A stretch of 64,000 nucleotides of DNA from Chrysomallon squamiferum (lineage: Eukaryota > Mollusca > Gastropoda > Neomphalida > Peltospiridae), in contig CM022679.1 of assembly GCA_012295275.1 (NCBI GenBank), positions 17,868,342-17,932,341 on the forward strand, read 5' to 3'. The notes under the pieces are model-generated. The model was not told the DNA's origin. It saw only the letters and a list, made by a program, of their open reading frames with translations, and did no database searches. Below are positions 12,760-25,599 of this stretch, one piece after another (within the stretch, counting starts at the first letter, position 1; the number at the start of each line of letters is the position of its first letter). Position numbers and translations under genes: made by a program.

Positions 12760-14767
12760 CACAATAATAATTTATTAATACCATCTCAGAACCAGCGTGT
12801 TTAAAAGATACTGAAATGGATACATATAAGATTTTTTTTTTCCAAATACGATTTGTTAATCTAAATGCTAGCTCTTCAAAATTACGTGCTCAAAACATTC
12901 ATTCATACTACATCATGAAACTTGAACCGCTTTGTCGTTAACCCAGAGCATATCAAGTAATGCCAGTAATCCCATTATGGTTGCTTTAGAAATCATTAGT
13001 CTATTGTTGTCAGCGTTTAAAACAGTTACCAGTCTGACTGCCAATTCCCAGCTATATTAAAAGTCGACCTTCTCTGAAAGTATTTTTCTTTTTCTTTTTC
13101 TTCCTTTCTATCTTTTTTTCTCTCTGCTGGAAAGAATGAGTAGTATCAAAACATTTTAGTATTAAATATTTTTAGATGTAAAGGGGTTTATATAAGCTTC
13201 TGTCATGTGAAACGTAGCCGACATCAAATTAAAATGTGATGTGTTTAATATTTGGAATAACTGGAGGTATTTTTTTAATTATTTATTTGCTTCTGAAAAA
13301 ATCATATTATCACCGATTGCTTTATATTATTCATTAAATTTAAATATAAACAGTTTTTGTTAAAAACCACATATTATTCTAGCTATTTTGTCTATTCTTT
13401 CTCTCTTTTTCAGTATTTCTCTTTATCTCTCATTGTCTTTCTTTCTCGTTCTTTCTCGTTTCCTTTCCTCACCTGTTTGCAGCTTACATGTTCCTCAGTC
13501 CCATTTCAAGAAACATGTAACTGTAGTAACATCTCGCCTTATGCAGATACCAAACGAAAGTGGACTTGATCAAGAAAAAACATTATTTATTCTCAAATAT
13601 TAGTGAACATGCATTAAATGCCTCGTCCATTAATATCGTCATATTGCGGGTTCCTGACATAGAATGTTGTGCACGTATATGCTGCATGTGGTCGTTCTCA
13701 TGTTTAAAACACTGTAAAGTCAGACGCAGAAGCTTTTTGTTCTACTCTGTGTTGACAATATTCTTAGCAGACTCACAGGAAGCTTTACAAAATAATTTTA
13801 ATTTTTTGTTGATTATTGCCAACTATGGTGGCGTAAAGTCAATACAAATAAAACTAAAATAATGGTTTTCAATAAAAATTTTTTTTTAAAAATGCTAATA
13901 TATTATGTAAATTTAGAACTTCTGATGTTAATCTTTACAAAATTTGAGATGAGAAAAGGTATACTAGATAAACATGCAATAATTTGTTTAATAAATATAT
14001 AATTATTTGTTTAATAGTAAGAAAAACATGTTTATTTAAAAATGTTATGTTTGTTACCTGTCCTACACTTTAAATGTTCATGAATATTTTAACGTTTTTA
14101 TTATATATCTGTAATACATTCTTCTCTGAACTGTAAACCAAACAGTTTAAGAGAAAAAGAATAACCCCGATTTAAAAGATAAAGGGAACAAAACATACGA
14201 TTAAAACTGTTATAAATTTCGCAGTCACGACAAGTTCGAAAGTAAGAAATTCAAAGTTTAGAAGAAAATTGCCAAGATTATTAAATTTCCAAATGGATTT
14301 TGTCTTGTTTAACCGACTGAAGCGACCGACCAACGTTTACAGGGCAACGACCTAAGGCAAACTTAATGTCAGTTTGCTACATTAAACTTAAGTGCCTTCT
14401 ATAGGTGAAATCAGCTGATAATGGAAGTCATATTTATTTATATATCTGATTTATTAAAATAGTACAATTTTTGAACGATATTAGAAAGAGAGAGATATAT
14501 GAGAATTACAGAGCTCTTGTTACTTTTTTTTCAGCATTGGCTTCAGAAGCAATTTATAACGTCATATTTACTGTTATTCAGCATGACAGGAATGTTTTAT
14601 TATGAATAACAAGAAAGGTTACAGATGTAAATAACATTTCTGTTTCGTAATTTCTTGACTTTCTAATTTTGTATCAGAAATATTTCTTATTATCATTTAG
14701 TAAAAATCAAAACAAATAAACAAACTATCTCATTACATTCATTTTCTTTCATTTTCTCACTTTACAA

Positions 14768-14768
<1 letters not shown>

Positions 14769-14808
<40 letters not shown>
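14769..14808. repeat. (AAT)n microsatellite
   Basis: About 13 perfect units. Confidence 0.95.
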
Positions 14809-14810
<2 letters not shown>

Positions 14811-17050
14811 TGAAAAATATACATATAAGCCAGTCAACATGTTATGAATCGCAATATAGCTAAAAGTAAAAATGTTGCCTCCTTTTGCTGATGAACTTAT
14901 AGTGGCTGTCAGGCAAAACGTTTTAATGTAATTAGGTCTGGCAAATCATATTTCTAATTGATTCTGCTCGACCTGGTCACGCCATTAGTCGTATCTTGTA
15001 TCTTCCTTCCTTTGGGAAGTACAACGCATACTTTCCTTTTCTAATCCAACTTGTAAAACAGTGTAATTGGTAGATACATATAATTCATACCAAAATCGAC
15101 GAGAAACGTTTATGATGGAGAATATTAACTTGACGAAAAACGTGTCTTATTTTATTTAATTTCTTTTGAAAATCCAATAGGAATGAACATAATTCGCTGT
15201 TTTAAAATATAATGACCATACCAATTTTTTGAGGGGTTTAAATTTTTTAAATAATGAAAGACTTTTTTTTTTTTTTTTAAGTAATGTTCCTTTAATTCAC
15301 GAATAATCGGAAAAAACATTCCAGTTCCTTTTATTGTTAGAGCTGTGCTTTTTAACTGGACAGGTCTGTTTGTAGCTTCTTTTAAAAATATTTATCTCAT
15401 CAAAACAATCCAGTGAGATTTTCTGCATTTAATTAGGTCTTATCTTAGACCTGTGAGTGGAAGTTGTTCATATTATGCCTAAGTCTACTGGTATCACGTT
15501 TTTTTTTTTTTTATACTGTTACAACGCACCTCCTTACCCAACTAAAAAGCATGGCCAGTCACTCTCCAGAGTTCATTAATAACTGATGTATTGACAATTA
15601 TTAACTTTGTTAACATCAAGAACAAACATATATTAAATCTGTCTAACAGCGGATAACTAACTGAATATGAGACTGAATCGTTATTCCGTTCGTATTGTAT
15701 CCGACATCTTATTTTAAGCCATCGTAACAGACACAGCCTATCGCTGCCCACATAAAATCATTTTATTGCCTGACAATAAAGCGTCTATAAATCGCCGGAA
15801 CTGTTAAAACGTACAGAGATAAAAGAGAAGTGGTGAGATCTAGATGACGCTAACTCTGTGAAGAACTTTATTGTCTTCGAAACAAGAAACTAATTTACTC
15901 CTAGAATATTAAAAACGTACTTGAAATCTGTTTATTACATTACACTGCAATTCGCTAATAAACTTCTTTTTTTCTCTAAAATTAACAAAGATCGTAAAAG
16001 TGCATACTTATGAAATATTTAGAATGAAAAAGACAGAAATGTTTATTATGCCTGTCTTTTGAAAAACATGCTTAGCGATATATATTTTTAATATCGAATC
16101 TATTTCTACAGACGAAGAATATTGCATTACACAATACTTTGCAATTAAACATAAGTGAATTTTAAATTGCACTGGTCTAAATTTTTCTATGTCAAATTTT
16201 CGTGTTGTTTGAAAAAGAAGAAAAATATGATCTATAATAAAATCAAATATAAAGTTATTAACAAAATTCATATAAATTTAAACCATTAAGGTCTGCCAAA
16301 CTATTTTGCCTTTTATTGTGACTTTTTTATATATATATTTCACTTAATTTTATTTTACTGTTATATTATTATTATTATTATTTTAAATATATTTATGGCT
16401 AGTGGACCAGAATGTCTGATTTTTATTGTTTAGTCGAGAACTGAATTAAAAAAAATATATTTTCAAACTGCTATTTTAAAATCTGTTTTACGGTCCTTCG
16501 AAACCCTTATAAAGATTACTTAATTTAAAAAGAGAAGACTCTACTGGTTTTTGAATAATAACTGTACCTGCATGAATTGTTCAGTATTTAAACTGAAAAC
16601 AGATATCTAACCTGAGTTTAAAATCACTATGTATGTAATAAATTTAAAATAAATTTAAATATTCATATAGCACAAATGTGGTTTCCAGTCTCTTAAAGTC
16701 TGTTGTGAAATGATAATGAAGCCAGATTTAGAACAATATTATATGTGTGAGAATATAAATTTGCTGTGAATTTGTCTTATCTGAATATGAATTTGATATG
16801 AACTGATCAAGATGATTTTGCAGATATTTACCTTTTAAGCTGCTTATTACATTAATATTAAAGCTTTTATATTCTAGTTTTCGCATTTTTGTAGAACGAA
16901 TAAAAATGCATAATAATATCGTTTCGTTTATTTTAATGCTTAATACTCAAATTAGAGATACTATTTTTCAGGTGTTATTTCCAGTTGCAAATAAATGAAA
17001 ATAAACTGATTAACTGATATCACTATACTGAATCATCAAAGATTTTTTTT

Positions 17051-17052
<2 letters not shown>

Positions 17053-17102
<50 letters not shown>

Positions 17103-17121
17103 CGTTGTTGTTGTTGTTGTC
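17053..17121. repeat. (ATT)n followed by (GTT)n
   Basis: About 16 ATT units (17053-17101) followed by about six GTT units, then decaying GTT-like triplets to about 17,160. Confidence 0.95.
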
Positions 17122-17421
17122 ATTGTTGATGTTGTTTCTGTTGTTATTAGTAGTAATAATAGTATTCTTGATGTCAATGCTGTTGTTGTATTTTTATTGT
17201 CGTCATTACAGTTACAATACAGATATGGTTCAATGGTCTTATACTGATATTATCTTGCTGCCTCAGTCATTATAATGTTTATTATAAGATAAGATAAGAT
17301 AATGATTTACTGCCCATAAGGGAGTCGTTTTTCATCATAGAACACTCGTTCATAAAATAACACTCGACAAAACAACAATGGGAGACACTTACAATAAGTT
17401 ATATTTATTTATTTATTCTTC

Positions 17422-17423
<2 letters not shown>

Positions 17424-17465
<42 letters not shown>
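17424..17465. repeat. (GT)n microsatellite
   Basis: 21 perfect GT units. Confidence 0.95.
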
Positions 17466-17468
<3 letters not shown>

Positions 17469-18631
17469 AAGAAGAAGGCAGATTACTCAACTGATAAGTG
17501 AGTTCGTTTACTACACAGATAATACAGGAAGCGTTTACATAACAGACTGTTATTTATTTTTTAACCAGAAGGCATTTCAGCTAAATGAAAATTTGACCAA
17601 ATGTGATGACACCGTTGCTGCTATTGTTGTTGTTATTTTTTTTTTTTTTTGAAGTTATTTTATTACTGTTACCTAAACTAAATGTGAACTTTGACATTAC
17701 GCTTGATTTAATTTTCACCATTTTCATTGAAATATACTTTATAAAATCTTCAACCTTGCGACATAAACACTGCCTTTTCCATATCATCAGAGCATATCTC
17801 TTCAGCATGTAGCATGCGATTAGCGTTTTATTTCCGGATACCGGAAATATAAGGAATAAAAACACCGAGGCGTGCGTACGGAAACAGTTTTCTGAAAGCT
17901 AAAATAATTGAAAGAGTGAGCCTTATTGTCCGCATAGGCAGGCATAGACTTACTGATTACACAGTTCTTATATAATGACAGTAACACATTGAACTTCACA
18001 GATTATTAGAAATTAAAATAATTATAAATCTTCATCACATGTATTATTTTTGAATATCTGAGACTTTTCAAGTTGCTTGCAATTGTAAAATTTATTAAAG
18101 GCCGTGTATAATGAGTTCATATTGACAGGAAGTTGGCCATATATGATTTTAGTCGTAATAACCAATCATCTCTTTATTTGTAAATTAGGCTTGCACTGGC
18201 CTGTTATCAGCTAGTCTCTCTCATAGAATTTTCCATCAACAGCAGTTAGAGGATGATTCACTTGCAACATTTGCATTGCCGTTTTCATAGATGAATAAGA
18301 ATTTAGATATATTTTCTGAAATTTTCGAGGATTATATATATTTCTACAGGATTATATACAACTGTACAAATGTTTACAAATCTGGCCTATTCATTTCACT
18401 GCTTAAACACTATCATGTTCTGAATCATATGCAAAATTTTGTCTATTTAAAAATGAAAATAAATAAATAAATAAAATGAAAAACAATCTTATCACAATTT
18501 ATTTTCTGTTCAACTCATTTAAATCAACGATATTAATTTACTGTCCAGCAATAGTGTTTTAGTCACACACCTATTCTAACCTCAAATGAATTGTTTTTAT
18601 TATGCAGGAGATAATATTAGTGACATTGAAA

Positions 18632-18655
18632 TTTTTTTTTTTTTTTTTTTTTTTT
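18632..18655. repeat. Poly-T tract
   Basis: 24 consecutive T. Confidence 0.95.
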
Positions 18656-20807
18656 ATAAAGAAGACAAGTTTTTCACTAAACTGAAGAATAAAATCATAG
18701 ATCGAAAATGTTTTTGGACTGGATCCCTTCTGGATCCACCCATCTAGTAAATTGTTATAATCAGTTTGTTTTTTATTGCAGTTACAAAAAGTACTTCTCA
18801 TGGTACTGTTGACATGACTGAAGGCAAAGATACCTAAACATATTTTATTCTAAAGATCAAAAACATTGTATAAACATTTGATCACAGTAAACACTACATT
18901 GTCAGATAAATATATTTCTAGTTCAATGAAAGCATTCATCACTCAAAAAATTACCTTTATTAACTGGTTCTTTCTAAAAGTTCACTTTCCTGTTGTTATT
19001 GTCATCACTATGATTATTATTATTGTCATTAGTAAGTACTGAGTACTTCATAACGTAATTTTTTAATGTTTTATTTTGTGCTGTATTTTTCTTTTCTTTT
19101 CTTTATTTGTTTATTTATGAGATTTGAAAATCTGTATTAATATTATAAATTATTATTATTATGTGATATCAAAAAATATATAACTGAAAATGCTTCTTTT
19201 AGAAATTTCGTAAATGAAATGTTTTTAGAACCATGCTCAAAATTCGACAACAAATTAATTTAGTTTCATGACATATCATGGATAACTAACAGGATGATTC
19301 ATGGTCACGTAATTGAAAAAGAGTGTAAAAAATATAATATAGCGTCGGCAAAGAGATAATTGTAATATTTCTTCATTTTATCAATGACGACAAATTATAC
19401 ATTTTTTATCTCCAAATTCGAAATAAAATAAAATACTCACTTTTAGTTTGTACAGTAACCTAATTATCTATTCGTTTTTGGATTAATGGGTATTTTCAGA
19501 GGAACATCAACAACAACAAAATCTGAAATGGGCGTAATTTTGTTTTGATATAATATTTATTTTTGGGAACAGAAAGGGAAACAGACATTTATGAAAAAAT
19601 GTAGAAAACTAAGCAGATATTCAGTTTATTTTGTATTTGATTATCAGTTATCGTTCCGAAGACAGAAATTTAGCGAGTTAAAATAACTTCTTTTTGTTTA
19701 TTTTCTTTTTTTTGTGAGAGAAAGGGGATAGTCATATATGTAAAACAAGAAAACAGGTATAATTATTATATAAAACATATACAGTAATATTAATGCAGTG
19801 TTTAGAAACGAAAATGATACATTTTAAGTCTAGACATGGATTCATTTTCATCAATGAAATACTAGAATATTAGGATACTGATCATAATCAGTTAAAACAG
19901 TTCTTCAAGTGCCGTTTTAACTCATTTTCACGACATTGTTTTATAATATTTTATATTTGGCTGACGATCGTGACCGAAAGCAACATATATTTTTTTCATG
20001 AACTTTGCTGTCACCACATTCGCCGGTATTTTTCAACGGATATCTAATATATTTTATTCTGATATAGTTCTGTTCATCAAATCAATAATAATAATTAAAA
20101 AAAATTAAATTATAAACAATATGATAACAAGAAAATATATTATTTTATTAATAAAATAGCAACCGAAACAGTAATATTGTAATAAATGAAAAATTTTCTA
20201 GATTAATATATCAAATTATTTCTTTGTTTACTATGGCTGTCATTCTGTTACTTAATATCGGTTGTCGGTCTCTCTTCACTTCATTATCTTTAATTTGTTG
20301 CCGTCTGCATACGCAAGCCTGACAACAAAATTACAATCGTATCATCAATATTTTTGATAATAATGAAATGTGTTTATTTCTGAACACTGAATGGACTGTG
20401 AAGAAAGAAGTCAATCTTGAAGTGTGATATAAGGGATTATCTGCCATTACGTGTCTCCATGCAGTTTTTGTCTGAAAACGACCATCATTCGTGAGCTAAT
20501 CTCCGATACAATAACAACTTGGTGGACTTGCAATAGGCAACGTTAATAGTATATGTCATCTAGTGATCGATGAACTTAATGATAAGGTCTTTGGGCTGTA
20601 CTCCCTTGCCTATCACTGACGATTAACACATCCATCAACGCTATACAGAACATTGTCCTACCGGGCAGAAATAAAATGAAATTATTGAGACTGGTGACAA
20701 TGTGCAGTCTGCCTCTTCAAGTAAAATTATTGTATCCACCGCAATTTTATTAATGCATTTTTAAAAATAGGATAATATTTATCATGGTTTATTTTTCAAC
20801 GAACTCT

Positions 20808-20808
20808 A

Positions 20809-20880
<72 letters not shown>

Positions 20881-20899
20881 AATAAATAAATAAATAAAA
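20808..20899. repeat. (AAT)n-(AAAT)n array
   Basis: About 21 AAT units followed by about seven AAAT units; same order of units as at 12.7 kb but in the opposite sense. Confidence 0.95.
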
Positions 20900-22781
20900 T
20901 ATCTGCAAACAGATCATTTCCCGATAAAAGAAACAATTAGCATGACGAATCATATAAGACTTTTTGTGCTTTTCGCCCGTATGAATATTTACAAATATGT
21001 ATGTGTGTGTATTTGGGTTTGTGGGTCTAGGTGTATATTTGTATATGTATGTCTAAATATCTAGGTACACATATCTGCAGCTTCATCTGTGAATTTTAGG
21101 TTTACTTCTAAGCGAATATCGAATATACTATATAAATGTTAGGCTAGAATAGATCAAAGACCTTTCCAAAATGAGATTTCGGTGATTCAGTTCTCATTAA
21201 TTTAATTTATTTGTTGAAGTAACAACAACTAAAACTTGAACTGAAACTTGAAATTAGATCTAAAAAAATTGCATCAAAAATACTGTAAATGAATGTATTG
21301 ACGAAAGGATTAGATAATTCAGGAATTTGTTGAAGTTTACTAGACTTTTGTTCACTGACACTTATGATGCAATATTTTGAGGAATACATTTAATAGATTT
21401 AGCACATCACCTTTGTATTTGTTTATCTTAGTTTGGTTTGGTGATATTTTTTTCAACAGACTGTACAGTTACTGGTTCCTGGTGCACGCACGAACAAACA
21501 AACAAACAATACATAAATAAATACATTAATATATAAATCAGGTTTTGGCTAGCCCGGACATTTGGATTCTCTACAAGCGATAGGTCTACCTTTTTTTATA
21601 CTAACGATTCCGGCTAGTATACTTATTTAACAATAATTCTGGTTTTACATTCCTTTAGATCGGTCATTTTCGTGTTCGCTATATCATAAAAGTACCATGT
21701 AGTTGTATAGAAGAACAAAAAAAGGAAATCCAAGATCCCTATCATAAATGACCGACTCGGAAATCTTCGGACATGCTGGAATTGACTTCAACCATCAGGT
21801 AAAGGTATCTGATGATCACGTGACCTAAAGCGTGGGTTTGTCTCAATATGGTAAAGATAAAATGCCTTATACTGGGGACTTCGCTGATTGTGTTCTTATA
21901 GAATATAGAACACTGAATTCATTTTGGAAAATACAAAACAAAGAAAAGGATATTGTTTGTTTCATTTTAAATCGCAAAAACACACTTGCTGTTTTTCTCA
22001 CTGGAGTTGGAAAGAATACTATATTTTGCCATTGTTGATAAGTTAAAGTTTTTACAGTTGGTGTTAAATACCCATCAAGACTGAATAGTTCTTAAATGGT
22101 AACAACGTATTTGATTTGTAAGTGAACACCTATTTTAAGACTTAAACTAGCAATTAACACTAAAAAATAAAATTTGAACAATATAACACGTACCGTGTAT
22201 TGAGATGACCGCTCCCTTAAGTTATTTAAGGTTTCGGCGTAATCTATTTTGCAAAGACATCAGTTCGAATAAAAATATTCATAATTTAAACAGCTTTCAA
22301 AATCATTAAAATATAACTGCTAATTAGTAAAGGAATTAACATTTCTTCTTGTTTAATTCTAAACTGAGACGTCAAAGCTAAATTATTTTTCATTCAGTCT
22401 TCACAGCAAAATTTTGTATCTTATTAATATAAATACTGAAAGTTAATTACCGACAATGAAATGGTCACAATACGTCAGAAACCTTCCATAGAAAAATAAT
22501 ATATTAAGCAAATGACATGACATGCATTTGTTATTTTTCCTTAGATCTATCATTGCAGTCGACGCTTATGATTACGAATATATAATTCTGTTATTGGACT
22601 TGGCCTTTACAGCATTTTGTATTTCACATGACTCGCGTGAGTTCTGTAATTTCAGCTTCATTTTCAGAAATGTCAACTTTGATTTGCTATATTTTATTGT
22701 TAATAAATATGCAGGTGCCTCATTACGAACATAGATAATCAGAGAGACAAAGGTAAAGATACAGAAAGAATGATATCGATA

Positions 22782-23551
22782 TAGAGTTGTACCTTGACTT
22801 ACAAGTTCAATTTGGTTCGTGGCCGAGCTCATAACTCAGTTTGCTCGTATATCAAATCAATTTTCCCAGCTAAATTAATTGAAATACCATTAATCCCTTT
22901 AAGGCCCCCAAACGCCCCATTTTTTTGGTAATTTGTTTTGAAAGAACATAACTGTATTTATAAATGAAAAATATTGTATAAAAAAAACAAAATAAAAGAG
23001 AATGTAAAGAAATAGATTGGTTTTGTAAAGTGTATTTATCTTGGAGATCAGACAAATTATTTTAACGTCTTTGGCCGGAGTTACAGCTTTTGTCGACTCC
23101 TTCTGTTTTAGTATGGTACATATCGTAGAAGTACTATGCTCGTACTGCCTAGCAAAGTCCACTACATGCACACCTCGTTCATGTTTTTCTATGATTTCAT
23201 GCTTTAATTCAATGGACATCATCCGTTTCTTCCTCGGCACTGTCCTTTGCACTCAATTTCTTATGATCCATGGTCATAAATCAAGATTTTTCTCAAAATA
23301 CTGCACAAAACGCGAACACAACACAACAGAGATGCTTCTGCAGCGAGATAACCACGTGACGTAAACGAGTGAGTCGCGGGATCCTGGCCGGATGTTGTGA
23401 TGTTCGTTGCGCCAACTAGCGGCTGTCTGTCAAAAGCTCGCTCGTAACTCGGATTTTGGCTCGCAACTGAAAGCAAAAAATCGACCTGGCGACAGCTCCT
23501 AACTCGGAAAACTCGTAAGTTGATGCACTCGTAAGTCAAGGTATCACTGTA
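22782..23551 (-). mobile_element. Tigger/pogo non-autonomous element, copy 2
   Basis: The element is flanked by TA (22782-22783 and 23550-23551). The left end reads GAGTTGTACCTTGACTTACA; the reverse complement of the right end reads CAGTGATACCTTGACTTACG. It lies in the opposite orientation to copy 1. It keeps the same transposase N-terminus and the same deletion joint: after the codons for VKII both copies continue with TTGTCTGAT and then ATAAATACACTTTACAAAAC. The shared joint means both derive from one already deleted ancestor. Confidence 0.9.
23056..23271 (-). pseudogene. Tigger transposase N-terminus (HTH), frameshifted
   Basis: The start codon is present (complement of 23269-23271) and begins MDHKKLSAKDSAEEE. 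Two bases are missing relative to copy 1 in the purine-rich stretch after AKDSAE, so the frame shifts; the HTH continues in another frame (RMMSIELKHEIIEKHERG, then STSTICTILKQ). The rest of the transposase is deleted. It is non-functional, broken at a different point from copy 1. Confidence 0.85.
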
Positions 23552-23613
23552 TATGGAAATAGAAAGCTAGAAAGAGAAACCGACAAACATTAACAGAGAC
23601 AAACACACAGGGA

Positions 23614-23618
<5 letters not shown>

Positions 23619-23706
<88 letters not shown>

Positions 23707-23722
23707 ATATATATATATATAT
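23619..23722. repeat. (CT)42 then (TA)n
   Basis: 84 bases of perfect CT, then G and a (TA)n run to 23,722. Strong purine/pyrimidine strand asymmetry, starting about 70 bp outside Tigger copy 2. Confidence 0.95.
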
Positions 23723-25590
23723 ACAGTTAATGGATTTAATCAAAGATAAAAACTGAGAAATTTATACATTTCAAATAAATATATTTGTCTGTTAGGTTTT
23801 TCAGTCTTTATTATTATTGTTGGAATTTATTAATATTATATCGATTTACTGAGTTTTTAATGATAATACTCATTTTACTGCGTACTCTGATTAAGTATTT
23901 ATCTATTTTAAAAACGAAGATAACACTAAAGAAGAAAACAAATATAAACAAATATACACACAAATACATACACGACGAAAAAGGAGAACTGAAATAAACA
24001 GATAATAATAATAATAATAATAATCATAATAATAGTTCGCCCACTAGAAATAATTGTTATTATTAATCAACACACCCACCAAACATTTTTTTTTACAAAA
24101 TTAAAAGATTGATAATAGGTGGACCATGATTTTCTTAGTAAATGTACGACATGGCCATATTTAATTCATAATTACAGCTATCAGCGTGGGTCTTATTTGC
24201 TGAATTACTGCATGATTACAAAATTAACTAATTTCGTGACTGAATCGCGAACAGTAATTGTTTCAGATTACCCTTAAAATTAATATTACATTTATTACTT
24301 GTTACATGTAGTCTATTTAAAAATGTGCCAATTACACTTAATTCTTTTTAAATTGCATAATAACAGTGTAAATAAATAAATAAATCATAATTATCAATAA
24401 CAAACGATGATGAACAAGATTATTATTATGATGATAAACTGGAGTAACAAACCTAGCTTCACATAAATTATTATGTTTTTATTTAGTTTCACAATAAAAA
24501 TAGGGTAGATCGCCAAACAACATGTTGAACTGAATATTAAATTTAAATTTAAAAATAAACAAATCCATATTTATATGTAAATATAAGCAGTTTGAATTAA
24601 TTTTCTATTAAATACTTCATATATCATTATCATTATAAGTTTTGATACTATTATACTCAGAACAGATTAAATATACATCACAGTATGTTCTATAAATTAG
24701 ACGAGTATTAATTATCTCCAATAATCTGTCACCACTCATTCTAAACGAGCTCCATTGATCGCGGTTTGGCAAATATAATTATACTTCAAACAAAGAATGG
24801 TAACAGGATAGAATGGTAATGGTATAGAATCTGTGTGTCAAGAGATGAAGAAAAAAGGAAATTTACGTGGCATCGTAAACTCGTTAACATCGTTCAGAAT
24901 CTATTAGAATCAAGACATCTTTTTTTCTGCAATTACCCTTTCGTGGAGCACTGAGTGGAACGGTAAGTTGGACAATAAGAGACTCGAACCAGCACTCTAC
25001 AACCAGAAGAATACTTCATTTTTAATCAAGACAGTAACTGTTTCATACATAGAATTTATCTTTAAGAATAAAATCGATTCTAAATTCTCAAATTCATAAA
25101 GAAATATTCTCATGAAAATATCTGAACACAGAAACCCACGCGCGCTCGCGCGCGCGCGCATGTGTGTGTGTATGTGTGTGTGTGTGTGTGTGTGAAAAGG
25201 ACTTTTCTTACAATTCTTTTTCCTGTCTTTATTTATTTATTTATTTATTTATTTATTTGTTTTTTTGTTTATTTAATTATTTAATCTGTCAAAATAAGGA
25301 AATTTTATTCACGATGAACTAATATTTAATGCTCTTTAATATGGCACACTCCTTATCTCTCATAGTCTACCCACCATGGTGTGCAGTAAAGTGAGATTTA
25401 GGACAACTACTCACCACAATTGCAGATGTTTATTTTAGGTTAGGGTATGTTTGTGTAAATGGTTGGGTGGGAGTGGGTATCCCTGATAAATAAATAAATA
25501 AATAAATAAATATAGATAAGATGATAAAATTAATTCTAAATGAGCTATATTTTAAAGAATTCAGCATATCAGTTCAGCACAAATGAATAT
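23723..25590. other. Intergenic, no gene recognised
   Basis: AT-rich DNA with several AAT/AAAT/TTTA short repeats and the CG/TG tract at 25,139-25,194. No conserved frame. On the minus strand at about 24,985-24,994 the sequence GGTTCGAGTC resembles a tRNA-type B box, but no tRNA fold or A box accompanies it. Confidence 0.6.
25139..25194. repeat. (CG)n-(TG)n alternating tract
   Basis: A CG-rich run (25139-25159, one CT interruption) passes directly into TG repeats with one TA interruption. Nearly all of the 56 bases alternate pyrimidine and purine. A (TTTA)n run follows at about 25,230. Confidence 0.95.
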
Positions 25591-25599
25591 TATGAGAGA

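Larger units (their letters stand above)
11071..22781. other. Intergenic, no gene recognised
   Basis: About 11.7 kb without a supportable gene. All frames are short and none shows a conserved domain. Contents are simple repeats (listed separately), poly-T runs, and CpG at roughly one per 40 bases in the stretch I counted (14,161-16,020). A segment of ordinary complexity at about 20,400-20,720 has no long frame and no repeat that I recognise; it could be conserved non-coding DNA, but I cannot test that. Confidence 0.6.

Noticed and set aside
12577-12762. Poly-Ile, poly-Tyr and poly-Lys reading frames here and elsewhere (for example near 6,640, 8,790 and 9,280)
   Set aside because: These are translations of simple repeats, not genes.
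24985-24994. GGTTCGAGTC on the minus strand as B box of a tRNA or tRNA-derived SINE
   Set aside because: No A box at the expected distance and no cloverleaf arms; a 10-base match alone is weak.
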